Numbered from the stretch's first letter, positions 46,440-56,404 are shown. The stretch: DNA of 64,000 nucleotides from Schlesneria sp. (GCA_028291515.1 JAQGHU010000050.1:248001-312000); one strand, 5' to 3'. Translations and numbers: made by a program. Notes: a model not told the origin generated them from the sequence alone.

Positions 46440-46546
46440 GCCGAACGACCAAGGTCATTTTCCCGCGATGAACGACGGGCTTGCAATCAGCACGCCAATA
46501 CTTTGAACGACCACCGACTGCGGGTCAAGTTAACCGCCTCGTTCGG
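46440..46546 (-). repeat. attC-like recombination site 7 (first in the array)
   Basis: Outer boxes GCCGAACG and CGTTCGGA; arms GGTCATTTTCCCGC and GCGGGTCAAGTTAACC. On the minus strand this is the first site after the autotransporter terminator, so the array would start here. No attI or integrase was found next to it. Confidence 0.8.
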
Positions 46547-46662
46547 AGTTCCTGGCCTCGTGACCGCCGGGAAATACGCGGCATCGCACCGCCGGGCGCG
46601 TGTGACTTGAATCTCTTCGACACCGCCTTGGCATTGAGCTACCGATACGACATTTCAGGCGA

Positions 46663-46701
46663 GGGTGCCACGATCTTGGAGTCCTCGACAAGGTCGTGCT
46701 G
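46663..46701. repeat. Dispersed GGGTGCCACG-TTGGAGTC repeat copy
   Basis: GGGTGCCACGATCTTGGAGT CCTCGACAAGGTCGTGC matches the left half of the element at 25986. It is a half copy lying between attC7 and the terminator. Confidence 0.55.
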
Positions 46702-46782
46702 CATTGATTTCAGCTTCGTGAGTCCTGCCGCGAAACCCCGAATTTCTCTCACAGCGCTTCTGCCACCAAGTTGAACCGCTTG

Positions 46783-46814
46783 GAAAAGAAAAGAGGATCA
46801 GCCCGGGCTGATCC
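46783..46814 (-). terminator. Intrinsic terminator of the large autotransporter gene
   Basis: The 20-bp palindrome GGATCAGCCCGGGCTGATCC (46795-46814) is followed on the minus strand by TCTTTTCTTTT. It lies about 130 bp after the stop codon at 46948. Confidence 0.85.
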
Positions 46815-46947
46815 CCTTTCTTATCTCTATGGCTTCTCCGGCCGAACGCTCGACGTCACTTCAGGACCGCTCACCACGGCCTGGCCTGATCAGGCCTTTG
46901 GGCAACCTGTCGGCGTTTTCGTCCGGGCCCTTGTTTCACTTCAACGG

Positions 46948-49900
46948 TCAATGTCCATTCCCGCCGTTGCCCACCCCAGCGCCGCCTGTGCCGCCGCCGG
47001 TAGAAGCGCCACCGGTGGCGGTTCCCGTAGTGGTGCCTCCGCTGCCACTCCCTCCAGCCTGGCCGCCACCACCAGTTCCGCCGCCGCCACCACCAACCCC
47101 GGCCCCCCCACCGCCCGAGTCCGAACTACCACCGGTGGCCGTACCGGAATTCGAGGCATTATTTCCGCTCCCCCCGCGCCCACTATTACCACCTCCGCCA
47201 CCTCCGACACCGGCACCCGCACCGGAACCGGCACCAGCGGGAGTTAGAGTTGTGGTCCCGCCCGTGGCAGATCCGGAATTTGAAACTCCGTCGCCACTCC
47301 CTCCAACACCACCGGCACCGCCGCCGCCACCTCCCACTCCGGCACCGGAACCTCCATCGTTAATGGCGGCACCGCCGAAAGCAGATCCGCCGCCGGTCAC
47401 GACGGCCCCAATGCCGCTTCCTCCTGGACTAAACGGGGCGCTACCACCACCGCCGATCCCCGCACCGCTTCCCCCTATGCCGGTACCGTTTCCGCCGGTC
47501 ACGATCCCGTTATTGGTAATCGACACTCCTGAACCAAAATCAATACTGTTCAGATTAGCCACGTGGTGCGACCCTCCCGAGCCTCCGATCCCCGCCCCAC
47601 CGCCTGAGCGCACCCCACCGTTTCCGCCAGTGACCGTCGAGTTCAAGTCGAGTGTCATCGTGGCCTTGGTGGCCTGAATTCCGGCACCGCCTCCATAGGC
47701 TTGCAAGCCGTCATCGTCACCGTTGCCCCCTGTGACAGCGGTGTTGGTCAGATTCAGCAGAATCGGAATCGTCGACGATTGGCCGTTCAAGAAGATCCCC
47801 GGTGAGCCCATCGGGCCATTGATAGTCATGTTATTGAAGTCGAGCGTCAGGCCACTCGTTCCCGTCAATGCCGAATTGTCGACGTTCACCGCCGAGTAAC
47901 CGAGCGTTCCATTCCCAATCGACCCACCATTGATGGTCAGTGCGCCAGTCACTCCGACCAGATCCAGACCATTTGTACTGCTACCGTCAGATTTGACCGA
48001 GTCGAAGGTCAGGTCGATCGCCAGCGGATCAAGGAACATGGCCGCCCCACTGGTGGTATCCACCGCGCCGCTGGTATTGGACAGACTGAATGTCGTGCCA
48101 GCAGTGTTGGTGTCAACGTAGAGGCCCGTGCCGCCGTTGTTAGCGATGTTCAGGGCACCGAAGTTCAAGCTGCCGACGGGCGCATCGAAGTGCAGGCCGT
48201 CACCTTGCACGCGGGCCGTCGTCGTGCCGATCGTCCAGTCACCAGCGACGACTTGCGTTCCGCCGACGACAGTTCCCGCCGAGGCATCGAACGTCACGCC
48301 GCTGAACCTGACGCCGCCGCCTGCCCCGTTCCCGGTGACGGTACCGTTGCCGAGCGATTCGATCAGCACCGAGTTGCTGGTAGAGCTCAGGTTCTTCCCC
48401 CGGATGTCGACGGCGTAGCCGGCCCCATTCGCCTGCCACGTATTGGTCCCGGTGATGTTCAGGATGAGGGCGTTGGGATTCGAATTATTCGAGTAGTCAG
48501 CAACCAAATGTCCCTGCGAAATCCCCGAGATATTCACCGTCAGCGTCCCGGGACTGTTGCCTAGAGCGAAGATATCGATGTCGTTCGAAGACACCCCTTG
48601 AGTGCCGCTGAACGTCAGGTCCGTCAGGTTGACTGTGTTTGATCCATTGCTATCGTGAACGATGTACACGCCGGGGTTAGTCCCCGAAGCGCCGGGTGCG
48701 AATGTGACTCCGGACACGGTCAGATCGCTGGCCTCCGCCACGACACCATAGAACGAATAGCCGCCAATCGTTCCGCCAGTGATTGAATTGTTGCCTGTGC
48801 AGTTCGACAGGTAGTAGGCCTGCTGACTCCCGCTCAGAATATTCGAATCGAGTGTGATGGGACCGGTGATGTTGGACAGTTTGACATCATTCAGTAGCGC
48901 GTCGCTGATCGTCGTGTGGTTGATGTTGACGCCACTGATGCCGTCGCCTGAAATCGTGTTGAAGCCGCCGGTGATATTCAGATACTGAATGGTGTCGCCG
49001 TTGCCGAGCGCAACGGCAGCCCCAACTAAACTCGTCGAATTCAGCGTGGCCGCACCGTTGACGTCCGTATACGTCGTGGTGATGGTATCTGTGATCACAT
49101 TCACGGGCAGTCCGCTACCCACGGTCGCCGTGTTCGCGTTGCCAAAGCTCTCCAGAACAGTGTTGTTTCCCAGCGTCAGCGTGTTCGTGCCCAGATCCAA
49201 ACCCGCACCGCCGTTGTCGTTGACCAGGATGATCGTCTTGTTGTCCAGGTTCGGGAGTGCCAGCAATTGACTGAGACTGATCCGGTCCGCAACGCTCGAT
49301 CCATCGTCGGCGCCAGCCGACGTGGAACCCACAAAGACGGCGGTCCCCTCGAATGAGGCTTGGCCTGTAAACGCAACTCCCTTGAAGTCGTACTGTCCCT
49401 GAGTCAACGAATTGATGCTGTTCAGATACGTGGTATCCAAGGTCAGGCCACCCGTGTTGACGCTGATCGAACTACCACTATTGAGTGGCGTCTGATTTCC
49501 ATAGACAAAGTTCGCTCCTGCCGACCCATCCGTCGCGTTCCCCAGCAGGATCCCGGTCTCAACCCCGCTGATCTTCGCCGTTTGATTCGCGGCGTCTGCC
49601 AGCTTGATATTCGGCGTTACCGAGTTGGCTCCGTTCGGATTCAGACTGCCGCTCAGATCGATCCCGATGCTGCCGGCCGTCGTGCCGTCGCCGGTGATCG
49701 TGGTGTTGTTCGCCTTGAACAGGACATTCGAGTTACGGAAGTCCAGGCCTGTCCCCGCGCCACTATAGCCGACAGTCAGATCCGCCAGCTTATAAGTCCC
49801 TGTCGCCCCGTTCAGATTGATCCCGGTCCCGGTGATGTTGGTCAGACTGGTCGCGCCAGTCGCCGTGAAGCTGCCCCCGGTGTTAATCCCGAATGCCAGT

Positions 49901-52761
49901 CCGGTCGCCGCGCCATCGACGGTAATCGTTCCCGCGGTGACCGCTGCCGACGAATTTACGATCGAGATCCCCTCACCGGTGGCCCCCGTGATGTTGACGT
50001 TACCGAGGTTGAGCGTCCCCCCCACGGTATCCAGTGTAATGCCGTTGGTAGTACTGTTCGTCGACGTCACCGAACTGAAAGTCGAGTTCAGCGTCAACAC
50101 ACCAAGTTGTGGCGGATCGATAAACATGGCCGCGCCATTGGTCGTGTCGACCGCGCCGCTCGTATTGCCAAAGTTGAACGTCGTCCCGATCAGGTTGGTG
50201 TTGATGTACAAGCCCGTTCCGCCGTTGTTGGCGATGTTGAGCGCACCAAACTTCAGATCGCCAGTCGGGGCATCGAAGTGCAGGCCGTCACCCTGCACAC
50301 GGGCCGTCGTCGTGCCGATCGTCCAGTTGCCCGCGTTGACCTGAGTTCCGCTCAGTGCTCGGCCCGACGCGTCAAAGGTCACTTGATTGAAGACCGCGCC
50401 GCCCGCACCGGCGCCGCCCAGGATGGTCCCGCCGGACATCGATTGAATGATCGTGGAATTCGCACCGCCGCCAGTGACACTCAAAGCCAGATTGCTGCTG
50501 ACCAGCGCTTGCAGCGTGTTGCCATTCAGTGTCAGCAGCAATTCCTTGGAGACGCCCGAGTCCCGCGTGCTGATCCCGCTGGCCGTCCCCGTGATCGTAT
50601 CGTTGCTCAGGTTGACGGTGTGGGCGGTCCCCCCGTTCACGATCTCGACTCCGTCGCCGGTGATCGTGCTGACACCGCCGATGGTCATCCCGGTCGCGGT
50701 CAGATTCGTATCCGCACTATGAATCCCGTCACCCATCGTGCCGTCGATCGTGCCTCCCAGGATGCTGACTGATCCGGCATCCGACAGTGTGATCCCATTG
50801 TCGGTGGAGAGCGTCCCCACCGTGGCGATCGCGACCGACTGGAACGTCGCGGTCAGCCCTGAGGAGTTCGAAATATTGATGCCGCTGCCACCCGCGTTTG
50901 TGATCGACAGCAGATTCAGGCCGTTGACCGTGCCCGCACTGCTTTGAATCAACAATCCGTCGCTCCCCGTATTCAGAATGCTGACGCTTGTCAGATTGTA
51001 AATGCTATTGGCCTGCGAATTGACAATGGTAATTCCACTGGAGGCGGCTGGTACCGGCCCGCCATCAATCGTGATGTTCTGCAGATTGACGGTCGCATTC
51101 GACTGAGTATTGTCCAGCTTCAGGCCGCCAAACCCGCCGGCCCCGGTAATCGCCACATTCGAGATCAGTGTCGTCCCCGTGGCTCCGTCGATCTCGATCG
51201 AACCGTTTTGGGCTCCGGTGCTGGTGATCCCAGTAATTGTCGAATTGGCCGCATCCAGGAAGATGTCCGTTCCGTTGTTGAGGAACGTGGTGTTGCTGAT
51301 CGTCGTGTTCGTCGATGGCTGGATATTGATCCCGGTTCCCGCCACGTTCTGAATGAGCAAATCGTGGATGAATGTATCCGTCGCGCCCGGGTTGCCGGCA
51401 ATGCCGTTGGTCAACCCGCCGCTGCCATCGATCGTGAAGCCCTGGATGATGTTCTGGTTCGTCAACGTGATCGCATTGCCGCTGGTCGGTGCCAGCACCG
51501 CCTGGTTCCCCAGTCCGGCCAGATGCACAATCGACGTCCCCGGGGTCAGCCCCAGTGCCTGCGAGAAGTCAATGTTCGTCGTGCCGGTCGCGCCGCCGCC
51601 GATGACCTGCTGACGATCCTGCGTCAAGCCGATCGGGGCGGTGATATCACCATTCCCGCCCAGCAGCACCATCGCACTGCCATGGCCAAAGCCAGCATTA
51701 CCCACCACGGAGGCGACATTCGAGGGATTGGCTTGAGTTCCCGTCCCGGTTCCCCCCTGATCCACGAAGTAGACGTGCAGCACGTCTCCGGACGCGGCGT
51801 CGTGAGCGGCCTGCAGCGTGCTGATCTCGCGAGCGAAATTGCCAGTCGCCACTTGCTGCGCCCGCTGGACAGGTTGAGTCATCAGGTTCAGGAATGACAA
51901 CGGACGACGACCGCCACTGCTGCCAAACGTGTACGTGATCCCCCCATACACATTCGTGCCGAAGAATTGATCGTGCGAGACGTTGATGTTGCCCCACAGG
52001 CCGTCGGTGATGTACCCGCGCACGCCCCCTTTAACCCCATTGACAAATCCAGCGATCGGGCCATCCCAGTTGTAGTACCCGCCATACACTTCCATCCGGT
52101 AGTCAAAGAACTTGCGCCCCAGTTCGAAGTCACTCCCCATCAGGGCCACATCGACCTGCTGCCGGCTGAGTCCTCCCGAATACAACGTATTGCCGATCAA
52201 CGTCAGTTGTCCGCCGTTCGTCGAGCCTTGATTAAACACCGCTCCCGAGTTTTTCTGATTCTGCCCGAAGGGCAGGTACCCATTCACCCGACCGACCCAA
52301 GCGGATTCGGTATACAGTTCCAGGTTGATGTTCACCTGCTGAAACAAGTTACCGGCCGAACTCTGACTGAAATCCAGGTACGCCCCCGCGCCGACGATCG
52401 AAGTCTTCACGCCCGGCAGTTCGACCAGCCAGCGCTGCTGCGCTCCGAAGGTCCCCGCCGCATTGCCGTTGTTGTTGACCAGCCCCTGACCATTGAACAA
52501 CGTCACCGCCGAGTCAATCGAACCGAGGTAATGACTGACACCGATGCCGGAATAAGGCTGCTGATTGCCGAACTGCTGCCCCTGCATCGTCTGCAACGAA
52601 TAGTAAGTCCGGCCCTCCGGATCAAACACGCCGGCGAAACGCTCGCGAAAGTACGATCCAGCTTGGGGAGCTTCGGGGGTTTCTTCCTGAGCGAACAAGC
52701 TTTGTAACGTGGTTTGTGACAACACCACGGCGACCACCAACGACGTCCATTGCCACCGCAT
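46948..52761 (-). CDS. Giant inverse-autotransporter-like protein with beta-helix passenger
   Basis: A 1937-residue protein. A signal peptide comes first (cut near SLFAQ). Residues ~30-300 are a beta-barrel-like domain (YSLQTMQGQQF, ELGRKFFDYRMEVYGGYYNW, NVYGGITYTFG) of the intimin/inverse-autotransporter style. Residues ~330-1770 are a right-handed beta-helix with hundreds of N/G/T/S-rich turns (NNGGTGLY, ITNAGGSGINI). The end (~1775-1937) is almost pure glycine with Ser/Thr/Ala. Two ~80-residue blocks at ~806 and ~1503 are near identical. It should be surface-exposed and may mediate adhesion. ATG 52761 was chosen. Confidence 0.85.
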   Translation of the reverse strand: MRWQWTSLVVAVVLSQTTLQSLFAQEETPEAPQAGSYFRERFAGVFDPEGRTYYSLQTMQGQQFGNQQPYSGIGVSHYLGSIDSAVTLFNGQGLVNNNGNAAGTFGAQQRWLVELPGVKTSIVGAGAYLDFSQSSAGNLFQQVNINLELYTESAWVGRVNGYLPFGQNQKNSGAVFNQGSTNGGQLTLIGNTLYSGGLSRQQVDVALMGSDFELGRKFFDYRMEVYGGYYNWDGPIAGFVNGVKGGVRGYITDGLWGNINVSHDQFFGTNVYGGITYTFGSSGGRRPLSFLNLMTQPVQRAQQVATGNFAREISTLQAAHDAASGDVLHVYFVDQGGTGTGTQANPSNVASVVGNAGFGHGSAMVLLGGNGDITAPIGLTQDRQQVIGGGATGTTNIDFSQALGLTPGTSIVHLAGLGNQAVLAPTSGNAITLTNQNIIQGFTIDGSGGLTNGIAGNPGATDTFIHDLLIQNVAGTGINIQPSTNTTISNTTFLNNGTDIFLDAANSTITGITSTGAQNGSIEIDGATGTTLISNVAITGAGGFGGLKLDNTQSNATVNLQNITIDGGPVPAASSGITIVNSQANSIYNLTSVSILNTGSDGLLIQSSAGTVNGLNLLSITNAGGSGINISNSSGLTATFQSVAIATVGTLSTDNGITLSDAGSVSILGGTIDGTMGDGIHSADTNLTATGMTIGGVSTITGDGVEIVNGGTAHTVNLSNDTITGTASGISTRDSGVSKELLLTLNGNTLQALVSSNLALSVTGGGANSTIIQSMSGGTILGGAGAGGAVFNQVTFDASGRALSGTQVNAGNWTIGTTTARVQGDGLHFDAPTGDLKFGALNIANNGGTGLYINTNLIGTTFNFGNTSGAVDTTNGAAMFIDPPQLGVLTLNSTFSSVTSTNSTTNGITLDTVGGTLNLGNVNITGATGEGISIVNSSAAVTAGTITVDGAATGLAFGINTGGSFTATGATSLTNITGTGINLNGATGTYKLADLTVGYSGAGTGLDFRNSNVLFKANNTTITGDGTTAGSIGIDLSGSLNPNGANSVTPNIKLADAANQTAKISGVETGILLGNATDGSAGANFVYGNQTPLNSGSSISVNTGGLTLDTTYLNSINSLTQGQYDFKGVAFTGQASFEGTAVFVGSTSAGADDGSSVADRISLSQLLALPNLDNKTIILVNDNGGAGLDLGTNTLTLGNNTVLESFGNANTATVGSGLPVNVITDTITTTYTDVNGAATLNSTSLVGAAVALGNGDTIQYLNITGGFNTISGDGISGVNINHTTISDALLNDVKLSNITGPITLDSNILSGSQQAYYLSNCTGNNSITGGTIGGYSFYGVVAEASDLTVSGVTFAPGASGTNPGVYIVHDSNGSNTVNLTDLTFSGTQGVSSNDIDIFALGNSPGTLTVNISGISQGHLVADYSNNSNPNALILNITGTNTWQANGAGYAVDIRGKNLSSTSNSVLIESLGNGTVTGNGAGGGVRFSGVTFDASAGTVVGGTQVVAGDWTIGTTTARVQGDGLHFDAPVGSLNFGALNIANNGGTGLYVDTNTAGTTFSLSNTSGAVDTTSGAAMFLDPLAIDLTFDSVKSDGSSTNGLDLVGVTGALTINGGSIGNGTLGYSAVNVDNSALTGTSGLTLDFNNMTINGPMGSPGIFLNGQSSTIPILLNLTNTAVTGGNGDDDGLQAYGGGAGIQATKATMTLDLNSTVTGGNGGVRSGGGAGIGGSGGSHHVANLNSIDFGSGVSITNNGIVTGGNGTGIGGSGAGIGGGGSAPFSPGGSGIGAVVTGGGSAFGGAAINDGGSGAGVGGGGGGAGGVGGSGDGVSNSGSATGGTTTLTPAGAGSGAGAGVGGGGGGNSGRGGSGNNASNSGTATGGSSDSGGGGAGVGGGGGGTGGGGQAGGSGSGGTTTGTATGGASTGGGTGGAGVGNGGNGH

Positions 52762-53650
52762 GTTGGGAATCCATTCCGGCGCTGAGCTTGGTTCGGATCA
52801 ACGACAAGACCCGGACCGAACGACTGCGCTGTTGAAACTCGACGGACATTCACTGGGAATCAAGCCGATCAAACTGCGGCAACTTCCGCCGAACACGGAT
52901 GCGCTGCCTGGCGCGCCGCTTGATCAGTCCGGTAACTCTTCGTCCGTCGTGCGTTCCTCATCAAATCAATCTGCCCTCTCCATCGAGGCTTTCGTGCCCA
53001 ATTTCCGAGGCCCTGTACGCAAACGGACTAGGCCTTCCAACCGTGAATGTCATTGCTGTCACTGCCGTAAGAAGTCAGCGTGTCTCACCGCGAAGGACAC
53101 GAAGGAATCAGAGAACGAAACGCTTAGAGCGCATCCCACATCACTGTGGCGTCCCGCGAGCAGAAATCCACTTAGTCTAACCCCTGTTTCAACGCGACAC
53201 GTAAGCGCTATCAGCACGAGTTCCCCCTTTGAGCCTCGTCTAGTTGAAGTTGATGAGGAGTCCGAGCTTGATGGACCTTGATGGCAGAACCGATCACGCG
53301 ACTGGAAAGCTCGTCAAGTTCCCTCTTAGTGCTCTTCGTGTCCTTCGTGGTAAATCTCCCCTGAGGAAGAGGACGTGATTTATTGATCTGTCACAAAACA
53401 TCCACTTTTTTGAGGAAAACCGCCGAAAACAGGGCCGTTTTGTCCCCCATTGTCAAAAATTGTCCTGGGGTGTCAAAATCTGTCAGTCGGTAGGAATTGA
53501 TCTGTGCGTCTGGTGAGGCGAACGCCACGAGGGTTGCCGACTTTTCCTCAACAAAGTGTCCAAATCTCGCAAAGTCCCTCTGGCTTCGCGCACCAAGGAA
53601 TGGCATAACCCACTAGGCAAATAAACCCGATGTTCCGTGGACCGTAACCA

Positions 53651-53703
53651 ACGGCCACACTTGTTGACGGCAAATCACCGGCCAACACGTGTGGCCGTTT
53701 TTT
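53651..53703 (+). terminator. Orphan intrinsic terminator hairpin
   Basis: ACGGCCACAC (53651) pairs with GTGTGGCCGT (to 53698) over a 28-base loop, followed by six T. No plus-strand gene lies upstream, so it may end a small RNA. Confidence 0.55.
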
Positions 53704-53907
53704 GTTGGAGAGAGATCGATGCGCCCAGACTCAATATCAGCAACAACAAACCGAACGAGGACATTCGATGGCCAAAAATCCAAGACACCCTCAAAACCCT
53801 GCCATGGACTGACAAACTCTGCCATTTCGTAAGGTAACGAGGCGAAAAATGCACCACCGTAATGTGAACGTCAGGGGGAGTTATGTCATGCGCTGCCTCG
53901 ATTCCCG

Positions 53908-53932
53908 TAGCCAATCTCGCCAAGAGATTGGG
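53908..53932. repeat. Dispersed palindrome CCAATCTC-GAGATTGG
   Basis: Second copy of the palindrome seen at 35242-35266, identical over its 25 bases. Confidence 0.75.
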
Positions 53933-54084
53933 CAGAAGTCCATGTGCCAGCAAACTCAAACGACAACCGCCCGAAGTCTTGGCGACCTTGGCTACAAGAA
54001 ACGTCAAGCGACCAGGGAGTTGTGTCATGCACGACCACAACATCCGTGTTCATCCGTGGCTCCGACTTCTCATTCCTGGTTCAG

Positions 54085-54120
54085 CTTTGCGTCTTCGCGC
54101 CTTGGCGACTTTGCGTTGAA
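54085..54120. repeat. Solo copy of the GxxExxY-flanking repeat
   Basis: CTTTGCGTCTTCGCGCCTTG continues with GCGACTTTGCGTTGAA, the same family as 17313-17347 but with no inverted partner and no gene. Confidence 0.65.
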
Positions 54121-54395
54121 AACCTATCCACGCCAACGCCGCCTCCGACACACCCCCACCACTTATCCTTTCCCCTTATTCCAGCCGACGGAGGTTGTGT
54201 CATGCGCTATCTCCAAATCCGTGTTCATCAGTGTCGATCCGTGGCCAGACTTCTCATTCCTGGTTCTGTCAGACGATTTTACGTCACTTAGCCCTCAGCC
54301 CTTGCCTCTCAGCCTCCTGAGTTGTGTCGAACGTAATGACCTGCCAGCATACGCAAAATCAACTTTGCACTCGGTTCAGCATCAAGGTTTTTGAC

Positions 54396-56387
54396 ATGCG
54401 TTTGGCCGCCTCTTTGCAGATCGCAGTTCTGTCAGTGGCTTTCGCCGCGACATCGGTGTTCGCCGCCGATGTGCCTGTGCGAGTCGTCGTCTGGGACGAA
54501 CAACAACCCGCGCAAAAGCCGGTCTACGAAAACTTCCTCGGCAACGCGATCGCCGACTATCTCAAGTCGCGACCCGGCTTTGCTGTCACCAGCGTCAACC
54601 AGAACGATGCAGAGCAGGGGCTGTCGGACGCCGTCCTGGACCAGTGCGATATCCTGATCTGGTGGGGCCATGTTCGTCAGCGCGAGATCAAATGGGAGAC
54701 CGGTCAAAAGCTGGTCGAGCGAATCAAGCAGGGAAAACTGTCACTCATCGCGCTGCATTCCGCTCACTGGTCGACTCCATTCATCGAGGCGATGAACGAA
54801 CGCGCGATTGCGGATGCCCTGGCGAAGCTCACTCCGGAACAGCGCAAGACGGTGAAAGTTGAACCGATCCGGCCGGCCTATGGCGTCCCCAAACGAGATG
54901 CCGACGTGTCGCCTTCGTCGGAAGTGATCACTCAGCCGGACGGATCGCTGCTACTCAAAGTGAAACTCCCCAACTGCTGTTTTCCAGCCTATCGCCCCGA
55001 CGGCAAGCCGAGTCACGTTCGGGTCGTGCAACCCAATCATCCGATCGCTCGGGGTGTGCCTGCCACGTTCGATATCCCTCATACGGAGATGTACGACGAG
55101 CACTTCCACGTTCCTGTTCCGGACGAAGTGATCTTCGAAGAAAACTGGGATGCAGGCGAACACTTTCGTAGCGGAGCCGTCTGGAAGATTGGACAAGGAC
55201 GCGTCTTCTACTTCCGACCCGGGCACGAAACATTCGATGTTTTCAAGCAGCCCGAACCTTTGACGATCCTGGAAAATGCCTCTCGCTGGCTGGCGGAACA
55301 GCAACGTCATCCCGCCGTCTCGCGCGGCTATACGATTCCCGTCATCGACCTGGCCGACGAAACGAAACGACAGGTTATCGTCGATCGCGAGCCCGGCCAG
55401 TACCTGGGACATCCGACAACGGTTCTCCTCGAAGACGGCCAGACGATCCTCTGCGTCTATCCCAAAGGGCACGGCAAAGGGGCAATCACCTACAAGCGCA
55501 GCACCGATGGCGGACTGACGTGGTCTGATCGGATCCCTGCCCCTGAAAATTGGGCAACTTCGAAGGAGACCCCCACGATCCATCGCGTGGTCGATGCCAG
55601 CGGAAAGAAACGGCTGATCGTCTGGTCGGGCATGTATCCAGCTCGACTTGCTTCGAGCGATGACGACGGCCAGACCTGGACCGAACTGAAACAGGTTGGC
55701 GATTGGGGCGGGATCGTTGTGATGGGGTTTGTCGAACCGCTCGCGAATGCCCCCGGCCACTACATGGCGATGTTTCACGACGACGGCCGCTATTTCGCTC
55801 AGCCCGCCCATCCGACCAGGCCGATCACTTTCACGCTCTATCAGACCAATTCCACCGACGGCGGCCTGACATGGTCGGCTCCGCGGGCATTGCTCTCGCG
55901 GCAAGACATCCATCTTTGCGAACCCGGTGTGATTCGATCGCCCGACGGAAACGAGGTGGCAGTACTGCTGCGCGAGAACTCCCGCAGGAAGAACTCGCAT
56001 GTCATCTTCTCTCGCGATGAAGGACAGACCTGGACCGAGCCACGTGAACTGCCCGGATCATTGACGGGTGATCGACATGTCGCCAAGTACACCGCTGACG
56101 GCCGGTTGTTCATTTCCTTCCGCGACACGACTCTGGAGAGCAAAACCAAGGGAGACTGGGTCGCCTGGGTGGGGCGATACGAGGACATCGTCCAGAACCG
56201 AGAAGGCCAGTACCGGGTCCGTTTGATGAAGAATCACAAGGGCTTCGACTGTGCCTATCCCGGGGTCGAAATCCTGCCGGACGACACGATCGTCACCACC
56301 ACCTATGGTCACTGGCAGCTCAACGAACTGCCCTACATCGTGAGCGTACGGCTGAAGTTGAAAGAACTAGACGAGAAGGCAAAGTGA
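54396..56387 (+). CDS. Secreted ThuA-like / sialidase-like fusion protein
   Basis: About 663 residues with a signal peptide (MRLAASLQIAVLSVAFAATS, cut near FAA). Residues ~25-265 are a ThuA-like (trehalose-utilisation) domain with QCDILIWWGHVRQREI, IALHSAHW and a conserved HTEMYDEHFHV. Residues ~280-655 are a six-bladed BNR/sialidase-like propeller with Asp-box-like SxDxGxTW repeats: STDGGLTWS, SSDDDGQTW, STDGGLTWS and SRDEGQTWT. Such enzymes may act on polysaccharide or glycan; the substrate is unknown. It is a single-gene unit. ATG 54396 begins the signal peptide; the upstream extension was discarded. Confidence 0.85.
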   Translation: MRLAASLQIAVLSVAFAATSVFAADVPVRVVVWDEQQPAQKPVYENFLGNAIADYLKSRPGFAVTSVNQNDAEQGLSDAVLDQCDILIWWGHVRQREIKWETGQKLVERIKQGKLSLIALHSAHWSTPFIEAMNERAIADALAKLTPEQRKTVKVEPIRPAYGVPKRDADVSPSSEVITQPDGSLLLKVKLPNCCFPAYRPDGKPSHVRVVQPNHPIARGVPATFDIPHTEMYDEHFHVPVPDEVIFEENWDAGEHFRSGAVWKIGQGRVFYFRPGHETFDVFKQPEPLTILENASRWLAEQQRHPAVSRGYTIPVIDLADETKRQVIVDREPGQYLGHPTTVLLEDGQTILCVYPKGHGKGAITYKRSTDGGLTWSDRIPAPENWATSKETPTIHRVVDASGKKRLIVWSGMYPARLASSDDDGQTWTELKQVGDWGGIVVMGFVEPLANAPGHYMAMFHDDGRYFAQPAHPTRPITFTLYQTNSTDGGLTWSAPRALLSRQDIHLCEPGVIRSPDGNEVAVLLRENSRRKNSHVIFSRDEGQTWTEPRELPGSLTGDRHVAKYTADGRLFISFRDTTLESKTKGDWVAWVGRYEDIVQNREGQYRVRLMKNHKGFDCAYPGVEILPDDTIVTTTYGHWQLNELPYIVSVRLKLKELDEKAK

Positions 56388-56404
56388 CATGGAGCCCTCA
56401 CCTG

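Larger units (their letters stand above)
52762..54395. other. Gene-free repeat-rich region
   Basis: No convincing gene was found in 1.63 kb. It contains an inverted pair of GAAGGACACGAAGG / CCTTCGTG words near 53083 and 53333, TGTCAAAAxTxTGTC words at ~53453, a hairpin with T-run at 53651, the palindrome at 53908, three GTTGTGTCATGC-like units (53881, 54020, 54196), CCGTGTTCATCCGTGG copies, and one GxxExxY-type repeat. Small open frames here look spurious. Confidence 0.6.

Noticed and set aside
40929-46546. CRISPR array as an explanation for the regular repeats
   Set aside because: Units are ~108 bp, separated by whole genes, with inverted arms; this is an attC layout and no cas gene is present.
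46829-47677. Proline-rich 282-residue open frame on the plus strand
   Set aside because: It is the mirror of the glycine-rich tail of the large minus-strand gene; composition alone explains it.
49360-50772. 470-residue open frame on the plus strand
   Set aside because: It lies opposite the beta-helix gene, whose repetitive codons leave long antisense frames; no motif seen.
53613-53825. 70-residue minus-strand frame (and 53391-53606)
   Set aside because: One overlaps the terminator hairpin, the other the TGTCAAAA repeat words; no coding signs.
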